Of a stretch of 14,208 nt of DNA, positions 7,137 to 13,146 are shown in pieces (the first letter of the stretch is position 1; each line of letters opens with the position of its first letter). A model generated the notes under the pieces. The model had not been told where the DNA came from and made no database searches. It saw only the letters and a list, made by a program, of their open reading frames with translations. The DNA is from DASPXK01 sp035637315 (GTDB lineage: Bacteria > Chloroflexota > UBA6077 > JACCZL01). The position numbers were made by a program, and so were the translations under genes. Location of the stretch: assembly GCA_035637315.1 (NCBI GenBank), contig DASPXK010000332.1:1-14208 (forward strand), given 5' to 3'.

Positions 7137-8207
7137 ATGAGCGCCTACGAGGTGGTCCGTGGCGCGCTCGGGCGGGGTGGACCGATCGTCCTGGGCGGCC
7201 CGATGGGGACGGAGCTGGTCCGCCGCGGGGTGCGCTGGCGAGGCCACGGCATGCTGACTGACTCGGATGCCGTGCGCACGCTGTATCTCGAGTACCTGGC
7301 TGCCGGGGCCGACCTCATTCGCACAAACACCTTCCAGCTGAACCGGCGAATCTACCTGGACGTCTTTCGCGACGCGGCGCACATGCGGCACATCGGCGCG
7401 CCCGGGCTGGCGCAGCGCGCCAGTGAGCTGACCCGCCGCGCGGTCGAGTTGGCCCGCGAGGCCCGCGTGCGCAGTGGGCGAGAGGGCGTGGCCATCGCCG
7501 GAGTGATGTCGCCGCTCGAGCACTGCTTCAGACCCGATCTCGCGCCGCCCGCCCACGAGGCCGAGGCCGAGCACCGCGAGCTGGCAAGTGTGCTGGCCGA
7601 GGCTGGCGTTGATCTCATCCTCCTGGAGTCGATGAACACCCTGACCGAGGCGCGCGGGGCTGCCAGGGCCGGGCGCGAGACTGGCCTTCCGCTCTGGGCC
7701 AGCTTCGTCCTCTCGCCCGACGGGCGCGTGCTGGGCGGCGAGCCGCTCGCCGAGGCGGCTGCCGCCATGCGCGATCTAGGAGCCGAGGCGGTGCTGGTGA
7801 ACTGTGTGCCTCCCGTGGACGTCGGGCCAGCCCTCGAGACGCTCGTCCCCGGGGGCCCGGCTGGTGCATTCCCCCATCTTGGCAAGCTCGACCCGCCTTC
7901 CTGGAAGCTCGAGTTCTTTCCACGCTTTTGCCAGACGGACGAGTGGCCACCCGAACGTCTGGCGATGGCGGCCGCCGAGTGGCTGTCGAGGGGGGCACGA
8001 ATCATTGGCAGCTGTTGTGGCAGCGGGCCGGCTCACACGCGAGCGCTAAGTCCGAGGTCCGAGGTCCGAGGTCCGCGGCCGTCAAGGAGCGGCCTCGAGA
8101 TGCGAAGTCAACCTAACCCCCCAGCCCCCTTCCCTAAAGGGAAGGGGGAGCTGCTCAACTCGCACCCCCTTCCCTTTAGGGAAGAGGGCTGGGGGGTTAG
8201 GTTATGA
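7137..8207 (+). CDS. Homocysteine S-methyltransferase family protein, copy 1
   Basis: Zinc-dependent S-methyltransferase fold (PF02574; MmuM, BHMT and the MetH N-terminal module). MSAYEVVRGALGRGG leads into LGGPMGTELVRRGV. NTFQLNRR marks the barrel's substrate strand. The zinc cysteines are present: C223 in VNCVPP and C293-C294 in GSCCGSG. The family moves a methyl group from a donor such as S-methylmethionine or betaine to a thiol, usually homocysteine; the substrates here are unknown. I chose the ATG at 7137 because its length before the GG-GTE motif fits the paralogue downstream. A GTG at 7095 would add 14 poor-looking residues, and neither start has a strong ribosome site. The natural C-terminus should lie near 8050: the last 50 or so residues are translated from a heptamer array and a 41-bp inverted repeat. 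The TGA overlaps the next ATG (ATGA). Confidence 0.85.
   Translation: MSAYEVVRGALGRGGPIVLGGPMGTELVRRGVRWRGHGMLTDSDAVRTLYLEYLAAGADLIRTNTFQLNRRIYLDVFRDAAHMRHIGAPGLAQRASELTRRAVELAREARVRSGREGVAIAGVMSPLEHCFRPDLAPPAHEAEAEHRELASVLAEAGVDLILLESMNTLTEARGAARAGRETGLPLWASFVLSPDGRVLGGEPLAEAAAAMRDLGAEAVLVNCVPPVDVGPALETLVPGGPAGAFPHLGKLDPPSWKLEFFPRFCQTDEWPPERLAMAAAEWLSRGARIIGSCCGSGPAHTRALSPRSEVRGPRPSRSGLEMRSQPNPPAPFPKGKGELLNSHPLPFREEGWGVRL
8048..8075 (+). repeat. Four-unit AGGTCCG heptamer array
   Basis: Four head-to-tail heptamers, AAGTCCG then AGGTCCG three times, without spacers. They are read in frame (roughly PRSEVRGPR) as part of the extended tail of methyltransferase copy 1, starting about 30 bases after its Cys-Cys motif. 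The complementary heptamers nearest to it are those at 9151-9178, on the far side of copy 2. Confidence 0.85.
8110..8203. repeat. 41-bp near-perfect inverted repeat between the methyltransferase paralogues
   Basis: Arm 8110-8150 and arm 8163-8203 are complementary at 39 of 41 positions around a 12-nt loop. Arm 1 also contains its own palindrome, CCCCCTTCCC-taaa-GGGAAGGGGG, and arm 2 a near-perfect version, so alternative structures (one long stem or two small ones) are possible. The repeat ends one base before the ATG of copy 2, so it replaces any ordinary ribosome site, and it encodes the last residues of copy 1. It resembles dispersed CCCCCTTCCCT-type intergenic palindromes of the MITE/REP sort. 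Confidence 0.9.
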
Positions 8208-9187
8208 GCTACGGTCCGATCCGAGAGCGGCTACGCCGCGGCGAGGTACTGATCCTGGACGGCGCGATCGGCACTGAGATCCTGCGGCGGGACCTGACCT
8301 GGGCCGATCATCAGGTACTCAGCCGACCAACGGTGGTCCGCGCGATCCACGAAGATTACGTCAAGGCTGGAGCAGACGTGATCTCCACCAACACGTTCCA
8401 GCTCACTCGGCGCGCGCTGTTCAACCACTTCCGAGACGAGGCCCACCGGCGCCACATCGGCGCCCCTGATCTCGACGACCGAGCCGATCGCCTGTTGCGC
8501 GCGGCCGTCGACCTGGCGCTGGAGGCCCGAGCGGCGGTCTCAGGTGGCCGGCCAGTGGCGGTGGCCGGCGCGATCACGACCCTTGAGTGGTGCTTCCGTC
8601 CAGACCTCGCGCCCACGCCCGCCCAGGCTCGGCCCGAGTATCGTGAGACGATCGGTGCGCTGGCCAAGGCCGGCTGCGATCTAGTCCTGATCGAGACAGT
8701 CAATTCGATCGCCGAGGCACAGGTGGCCGTGGAGGCCGCCAACGAGATCGGCCTGCCATGCTGGGTCTCGTTCGTCCCCGACGAACACGGCAAGCTGTTC
8801 TCGGGCGAGAGCATGGCCGAGGCCAGCCGGACGCTGGCGTCGCTGGGCCCCGATGCGCTGCTCGTCAACTGTGCGCCGCCGGAGGATGCTCGGGCCGGGC
8901 TGCGCGAGCTGGCCGCGGCGCGGAGCGGCCCGATCGGGATCTACCCCCACATCGGCCGCTTCGACCCGCCCGAGTGGCGCTTCACCGACGAGTACCCGCC
9001 AGCGCGCTACGTCGAGGAGGCACGCGGCTGGCTGGGGCTCGGGGCGCAGATCCTCGGAGGCTGTTGTGGCACCACACCAGCCCACATTGCCGCGCTGTGC
9101 CGCGATCTTTGGTCCGGGGTCCCGGGTCCGAGATCCGAACTGTCGACCCCTTCGGACTCCGGACCTCGGACTCCGGACTGCAGTTGA
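8204..9187 (+). CDS. Homocysteine S-methyltransferase family protein, copy 2
   Basis: A 327-residue paralogue of the gene just upstream. Shared landmarks include LDGAIGTEILRR, STNTFQLTRR, FRDEAHRRHIGAPDL (copy 1 has FRDAAHMRHIGAPGL) and the zinc cysteines: C223 in VNCAPP, at the same residue number as in copy 1, and C287-C288 in GGCCGTTPAH. Both copies thus look catalytically competent, and divergence elsewhere suggests an old duplication with separate substrates. The ATG sits in an ATGA overlap with the upstream stop and has no clear ribosome site, so translation is probably coupled. The tail after CRDLW is encoded by an inverted heptamer array. The stop (9185-9187) overlaps the TTG start of the next gene (TTGA). 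Confidence 0.88.
   Translation: MSYGPIRERLRRGEVLILDGAIGTEILRRDLTWADHQVLSRPTVVRAIHEDYVKAGADVISTNTFQLTRRALFNHFRDEAHRRHIGAPDLDDRADRLLRAAVDLALEARAAVSGGRPVAVAGAITTLEWCFRPDLAPTPAQARPEYRETIGALAKAGCDLVLIETVNSIAEAQVAVEAANEIGLPCWVSFVPDEHGKLFSGESMAEASRTLASLGPDALLVNCAPPEDARAGLRELAAARSGPIGIYPHIGRFDPPEWRFTDEYPPARYVEEARGWLGLGAQILGGCCGTTPAHIAALCRDLWSGVPGPRSELSTPSDSGPRTPDCS
9111..9178. repeat. Inverted heptamer arrays at the methyltransferase/oxidoreductase junction
   Basis: Left arm 9111-9138: GGTCCGG, GGTCCCG, GGTCCGA, GATCCGA. Right arm 9151-9178: TTCGGAC, TCCGGAC, CTCGGAC, TCCGGAC. The arms are inverted, with four units each around a 12-nt spacer. They encode the C-terminal tail of methyltransferase copy 2 and end five bases before the next gene's TTG start. 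The unit matches the 8048-8075 array in sequence and period. Confidence 0.85.
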
Positions 9188-10773
9188 GAACGTACGACGC
9201 GGTCGTGGTCGGCGGTGGGCACAACGGACTCGTCGCCGCGGCGTACTTGGCGCGGGCCGGCTGGGACGTGCTGGTTCTGGAGCGGCGGCCACAAGTCGGC
9301 GGCGCCTGCGTGACCGAGGAGCTGTTCCCAGGCTACCGGGTGTCAACCGCGGCCTACTTGGTCAGTCTGCTCCAACCAAAGATCGTCCGCGAGCTCGACC
9401 TGCCGTGCTACGGCTACCAGGTGCTACCCAAGGAGCCGGCCTACTTCTCGCCGCTGCCGGACAACCGGCACTTCTTCATGTGGCGCGACGTGGCCAGGAC
9501 CTGCTCCGAGATCGCCAAGTTCTCGACTCGCGACGCGGAGCGCTACCCGGCCTACGAGGCCATGCTCGAGCGGATCGCGCGCTTCGTGGAGCCGCTGCTG
9601 CTGCAGAGTCCTCCGAACGTGCCGCCGCGCGAGCTCGCCGACTGGCTCAGCCTCGCTCGGCTGGGAGGTCGGACGCTGCGTCTCCCGCGCGCTGACCTGG
9701 CGGCCCTGGCTCGCATGCTAACGGGTAGCGCGGCGCAGCTGGTGGACGACTGGTTCGAGTCTGAGGAGCTAAAGGTCGCGCTGGTCACCGACGGGGTGAT
9801 CGGCGCGAACGCCGGTCCGTGGTCGGCTGGGACGGCCTACGTGCTGCTGCACCACCAAATGGGCAGGGTGGGCGGAGTGCGCGGGCTGTGGGGATTCGTC
9901 AAAGGCGGCATGGGCGCGCTCTCCGAGGCGATCGCGACCTCAGCCCGGGCCGCTGGAGCCGAGATCAGGACCAGCGCGCCGGTCGCCCGCATCCTCGCGC
10001 GGCACGGCATCGCCTACGGTGTGGCGCTCGAGAACGGCCAGGAGGTCCACGCTCGGGTCGTCGTGTCGAACGCCGACCCCAAGCGGACGTTCCTCACCCT
10101 GGTGGGCCGCAACTCGCTGCCGCCGTCGTTCGCGACAGAGGTCGACCGCTTCAAGTCCGAGGGCACCTCGTTCAAGCTGAACCTGGCTCTGGGCGAGTTG
10201 CCCAATTACACCGCTCTGCCTGGCGTCCGCCAAGGTCCTCAGCACATGGGAACCACCCACATCGCGCCGAACGTCGACTACGTCGAACGAGCCTGGGACG
10301 ACGCCAAGTACGGGCAGCCCTCCCGCGCGCCCCTGCTCGAGATCACCATCCCGACCACCTACGATGCCTCGCTGGCCCCGCCGGGCAAGCACCTGATGTC
10401 GATCTTCGTGCAGTACGCCCCGTACACACTTGCCCAGGGTGACTGGCGCGACGAGCGGGAGCGCTTCGCGGACCGGATCGTCGACCTGCTGGCCGAGTAC
10501 GCGCCGAACATGAAAACGGCCATCGAGCATCGCCACGCGCTCTCTCCACTCGACCTGGAGGAGCAGTTTGGCCTGACCGGCGGCAACATCTTCCACGGTG
10601 AGATGAGCCCCAGCCAGCTCTTTTTCCTGCGCCCGTTGGCCGGCTGGGCTCGCTACGCCACCCCGATCCGCAACCTCTACCTGTGCGGCTCCGGGACCCA
10701 TCCCGGTGGCGGAGTCATGGGCGCCCCGGGCCACAATGCCGCGCGGGAGATCCTACGACGGGAGCGCGTTTAG
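9184..10773 (+). CDS. PYROXD2/phytoene-desaturase-like FAD-dependent oxidoreductase
   Basis: A 529-residue flavin amine-oxidase-fold protein of the COG1233 type. The FAD-binding motif DAVVVGGGHNGLVAAAYLAR (G10-G12, G15) is followed by the ribose-binding Glu in LVLERRPQVGG and the family's GGACVTEELFPGY. Near the C-terminus LYLCGSGTHPGGGVMGAPGH (about 498-517) is the second FAD-contact motif typical of PYROXD2-like members. Such proteins oxidise C-C or C-N bonds; the substrate is not known, and carotenoid synthesis is not suggested because no crtB or crtE gene is nearby. The start is set at TTG 9184, immediately before RTYDAVVVGGG; upstream codons in this frame are repeat or antisense-like sequence. 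No ribosome site is visible, and the overlap with the previous stop suggests coupling. The TAG stop (10771-10773) is the first three bases of a heptamer array. Confidence 0.85.
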   Translation: MRTYDAVVVGGGHNGLVAAAYLARAGWDVLVLERRPQVGGACVTEELFPGYRVSTAAYLVSLLQPKIVRELDLPCYGYQVLPKEPAYFSPLPDNRHFFMWRDVARTCSEIAKFSTRDAERYPAYEAMLERIARFVEPLLLQSPPNVPPRELADWLSLARLGGRTLRLPRADLAALARMLTGSAAQLVDDWFESEELKVALVTDGVIGANAGPWSAGTAYVLLHHQMGRVGGVRGLWGFVKGGMGALSEAIATSARAAGAEIRTSAPVARILARHGIAYGVALENGQEVHARVVVSNADPKRTFLTLVGRNSLPPSFATEVDRFKSEGTSFKLNLALGELPNYTALPGVRQGPQHMGTTHIAPNVDYVERAWDDAKYGQPSRAPLLEITIPTTYDASLAPPGKHLMSIFVQYAPYTLAQGDWRDERERFADRIVDLLAEYAPNMKTAIEHRHALSPLDLEEQFGLTGGNIFHGEMSPSQLFFLRPLAGWARYATPIRNLYLCGSGTHPGGGVMGAPGHNAAREILRRERV

Positions 10774-10805
10774 TCTCTAGTCTATAGTCCCTAGTCCCTA
10801 GTCAA
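10771..10805 (+). repeat. Left TAGTCYC heptamer array
   Basis: Five contiguous units: TAGTCTC, TAGTCTA, TAGTCCC, TAGTCCC, TAGTCAA. The first three bases are the stop codon of the upstream oxidoreductase gene. The array ends 32 bases before the four-helix-bundle ATG. Confidence 0.9.
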
Positions 10806-10837
10806 CTCGCTGAGCGCGGCGAGGCCTTGGAGGAAAG

Positions 10838-11293
10838 ATGGCCGGGCTAACGCGGTTCGAAGATGTCGATGCGTGGCGGAAGGCGCGTGAGTTGACCCGG
10901 CGCGTCTACGAGCTCACGAGTCACGGCGATTTCGCGAGAGACTTTCCTCTTAAGGACCAAATGCGTCGAGCCACTGTCTCGGTCATGTCGAACATCGCCG
11001 AGGGATTCGAAAGAGACGGCGACAAGGAATTTCGACAGTTCCTGTCACTCGCAAAGGGCTCGACCGGGGAACTCAAGGCTCAACTCTACGTGGCACTGGA
11101 TGCTGGGTTCCTGTCTCAGCCGCAGTTCGAGGAGCTATACGGTATGGCAACGGAGACCGGCCGACTGATTGCCGGATTCATGCGATACCTCGCGCACTCC
11201 AATCTCAAAGGCCTCAAATTCAAGTCATCCTCGTCGGACCAGGGGGACCAGAGACCAGAGACCAGAGACCAGGGGCTAGAGACTAGAGACTAG
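10838..11293 (+). CDS. Four-helix-bundle protein (23S rRNA intervening-sequence / S23 type)
   Basis: A 151-residue protein of the TIGR02436/PF05635 family. Diagnostic segments are FEDVDAWRKARELTRRVYEL (7-26), KDQMRRATVSVMSNIAEGF (39-57) and FLSLAKGSTGELKAQLYVAL (68-87), with four predicted helices. The family is encoded inside 23S rRNA intervening sequences of Leptospira and Coxiella, and the diversity-generating-retroelement accessory protein Avd has the same fold. Its biochemical role is unknown; basic helices and the Avd precedent point to nucleic acid or a partner protein. GGAGG at 10829-10833 gives a strong ribosome site, better than those of its neighbours. The normal family length ends near residue 130: residues 134-151 (DQGDQRPETRDQGLETRD) are the translated right heptamer array, which also supplies the TAG stop. 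No reverse transcriptase or rRNA is nearby. Confidence 0.93.
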   Translation: MAGLTRFEDVDAWRKARELTRRVYELTSHGDFARDFPLKDQMRRATVSVMSNIAEGFERDGDKEFRQFLSLAKGSTGELKAQLYVALDAGFLSQPQFEELYGMATETGRLIAGFMRYLAHSNLKGLKFKSSSSDQGDQRPETRDQGLETRD

Positions 11294-11311
11294 AGACTAG
11301 AGACTAGAGAC
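11236..11311 (-). repeat. Right heptamer array (AGACCAG then AGACTAG units)
   Basis: About eleven heptamers: GGACCAG, a two-base slip, GGACCAG, AGACCAG three times, GGGCTAG, AGACTAG four times, then a partial AGAC. On the minus strand the outer units read TAGTCTC, the same unit as the left array, so the two arrays are inverted. The array encodes the tail and stop of the four-helix-bundle gene and, on the other strand, the TAG stop (11306-11304) of the DppC-like gene. The homogeneous outer units suggest recent expansion. Confidence 0.9.
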
Positions 11312-12185
11312 GGCGCAAGCGGGGGTCGAGCAGGTCTCGGACGCCGTCGCCCAGGAGGTTGAGCCCGAGCACGGCGACCATCAGCGCGGCCCCGGGTGCC
11401 AGCATCGTCCAGGGCGCTGAGGCGAGGTAGGAGCGTGCCTCGCCCAGCATGTTGCCCCAGCTCGGGATGTACGGGGGAGTGCCGACGCCCAGGAAGCTGA
11501 GGCTGGCCGCGCCCAGCACCGCCTGGGCAAAGATAAAAGTACCCTGGACGATCAGGATCGCCAGGCAGTTGGGCACTATGTGGCGAACGAGGATCCCACG
11601 GGTGCCCACGCCGATGGCGTGCGCCGCCTCGATGTACTGCAGCTGGCGGACCGTCAGGACGACGCTCCTAACGACCCGCGCCAGGCGTGGCGTGTCAACC
11701 ACCGTGAGGGCCAGGATCACGTTCCAGATCGACGGTCCGACGGCGGCCATGATCGCGATCGCCAGGATCACGCCGGGAAAAGCCATCAGGCCGTCCATCA
11801 CCCGCATCAATGGCGTGTCGACCCGCCTGAAGTAGCCGGCGACCAGGCCGATCAGGGTCCCGAACAAGACGGTCCCGAGCGAGACGCCCACCCCCACTCC
11901 GAGCGAAACCCGCGACCCGAATACGACTCGGCTGTACGTGTCGCGGCCAAAATTGTCGGTCCCCAGGAGATGGGTGCTGCCCGGGGCGGTCAGACGCGCG
12001 ACCGGATCGAGGAAGAGTGGGTCGTGCGTCTTGAGCGCATCGGCCGACAGTGCGACCACCAGAACCACGAAGACGATCCATGCACCGACGAGCGCGCTGC
12101 GATGGCGAAAGAACGGGTGGACGCGCCAGCTGGCAGCGGGCCGCGGCGCGACCCTGGCAGGGGTAGCGGCGATACTCTGCGCCAT
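11304..12185 (-). CDS. DppC-like ABC transporter permease
   Basis: A 293-residue inner-membrane permease of the peptide/nickel class. A cytosolic N-terminus of about 30 residues precedes the first helix (ALVGAWIVFVVLVVAL, about 31-46). LGTDNFGRDTYSRVVFGSR (74-92) is the classic DppC/OppC signature. About five more helices follow. The ATPase-contact EAA loop is EAAHAIGVGTRG with HIVPN (186-206). The C-terminus GDGVRDLLDPRLRRL is typical, so the gene looks complete. It would pair with the DppB-like permease encoded ten bases upstream on the same strand. The TAG stop is formed by the flanking heptamer array. No transported substrate can be assigned: this class carries peptides, nickel, sugars or other solutes. 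Confidence 0.92.
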   Translation of the reverse strand: MAQSIAATPARVAPRPAASWRVHPFFRHRSALVGAWIVFVVLVVALSADALKTHDPLFLDPVARLTAPGSTHLLGTDNFGRDTYSRVVFGSRVSLGVGVGVSLGTVLFGTLIGLVAGYFRRVDTPLMRVMDGLMAFPGVILAIAIMAAVGPSIWNVILALTVVDTPRLARVVRSVVLTVRQLQYIEAAHAIGVGTRGILVRHIVPNCLAILIVQGTFIFAQAVLGAASLSFLGVGTPPYIPSWGNMLGEARSYLASAPWTMLAPGAALMVAVLGLNLLGDGVRDLLDPRLRRL

Positions 12186-12195
12186 CTGCTACCGT

Positions 12196-13146
12196 CTAGG
12201 CACGTCCGTAGCGCAGACGCGGGTCGAGGTAGCCGTAGAGGACGTCGACCACCAGATTGATCAAGACATAGAGGCCAGCCACGACCAGCACGACCCCCTG
12301 GACGACCGGGTAATCGCGCCGCGTGACGGCCTGGATCAGAAGGCGGCCCACACCAGGGATGTTGAAGACCTGCTCGGTGATGACGGCGCCACCCATGAGG
12401 GCAGCGAAGATCAAGCCAATGATGGTGAGGAGCGGGATCATCGCGTTACGGAGGGCATGGGCCGCGACCACTCGCCGCTCGGCCAGGCCCTTGGCGCGGG
12501 CGGTCCGGACATAGTCCTCGCTTAGTGTCTCGAGCATCATCGAGCGGGTCAAGCGGGCGAGGAGCGCCCCCTGGGCCATCCCGAGCGTGACGGCCGGCAT
12601 GATCATGTAGCGCAGGTTGTCCCAGAGCCCCTTGCTGAGCGACTCGTAGCCCGCCACCGGCAACCAGGCGAGCACGACGCCGAACACGAAGATCAGGTTG
12701 AGGCCCAGCCAGAACGTCGGCATCGAGACTCCGCCGATCGCCACGAACATCGCGCCCGTGTCGAGCCATTGTCCCCGCCGCAGTGCGGACAGAATCCCCA
12801 TCGGCAGCCCGATCGAGAGTGCCACTAGCAGCGCGAGCGTAGTGAGGATGAGCGTCGGCTCAGCCCGCTCCGCTATCGCTTGAGTGACCGGGCGGTTCAG
12901 GAAGATCGACTGACCCAGATCGCCCTGAAGCAGTCGGGCGTACCAGCGGTACACCTGAACGTGGAGTGGCTGGTCCAGGCCGAGCTTGACGCGGAGGTCC
13001 TCAACCTGCTCGGGTCGCGCGTCGGGCCCGAGGATTACGGACGCCGGATCCCCACCAGCCAGGAAGAGCAGCATGAAGACGGCTGTGGCGACCATCAGCA
13101 TGACCGGGATGGCCGCCAACAGCCGACGGATCAGGTAGCGGCCCAC
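12196..13146 (-). CDS. DppB-like ABC transporter permease
   Basis: A 316-residue partner permease. MGRYLIRRLLAAIPVMLMVA is the usual DppB N-terminal helix. RWYARLLQGDLGQSIFLNRP (67-86) is the periplasmic loop signature. The EAA-like cytoplasmic loop is DYVRTARAKGLAERRV (211-226), followed by HALRNA. ITEQVFNIPGVGRLL (256-270) and YGYLDPRLRYG (304-314) close the protein. The start is a GTG directly after the TAG of the substrate-binding-protein gene (TAGGTG), with no clear ribosome site of its own, which suggests translational coupling. It forms the membrane channel with the DppC-like protein. Confidence 0.93.
   Translation of the reverse strand: MGRYLIRRLLAAIPVMLMVATAVFMLLFLAGGDPASVILGPDARPEQVEDLRVKLGLDQPLHVQVYRWYARLLQGDLGQSIFLNRPVTQAIAERAEPTLILTTLALLVALSIGLPMGILSALRRGQWLDTGAMFVAIGGVSMPTFWLGLNLIFVFGVVLAWLPVAGYESLSKGLWDNLRYMIMPAVTLGMAQGALLARLTRSMMLETLSEDYVRTARAKGLAERRVVAAHALRNAMIPLLTIIGLIFAALMGGAVITEQVFNIPGVGRLLIQAVTRRDYPVVQGVVLVVAGLYVLINLVVDVLYGYLDPRLRYGRA

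Larger units (their letters stand above)
10771..11311 (+). mobile_element. Candidate element: four-helix-bundle gene between inverted heptamer arrays
   Basis: A 541-bp unit with a left heptamer array (10771-10805), one gene (10838-11293) and a right array (11236-11311) of complementary heptamers. The ends therefore form tandem-repeat terminal inversions. The gene product belongs to the family found in stem-loop intervening sequences of 23S rRNA, where inverted ends pair in RNA. No transposase, integrase or target-site duplication is seen. Calling it mobile is inference; the architecture is directly visible. Confidence 0.45.

Noticed and set aside
8758..9183. Upstream extension of the oxidoreductase frame to 8758
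   Set aside because: This part is an out-of-frame, Arg-rich reading of methyltransferase copy 2; recognisable oxidoreductase sequence begins only at 9184.
9184..10773. Carotenoid phytoene desaturase (crtI)
   Set aside because: Only the general FAD motifs are shared; the HPGGGVMGAPG ending and lack of crtB or crtE neighbours fit PYROXD2-like proteins better.
10838..11293. 23S rRNA intervening sequence in place
   Set aside because: No rRNA sequence flanks the gene; both neighbours are protein-coding.
11236..11311. CRISPR array
   Set aside because: The units are contiguous 7-mers with no spacers and there are no cas genes.
10771..11311. Diversity-generating retroelement (Avd-like protein)
   Set aside because: No reverse transcriptase, template repeat or variable repeat is visible; the protein only shares the fold.
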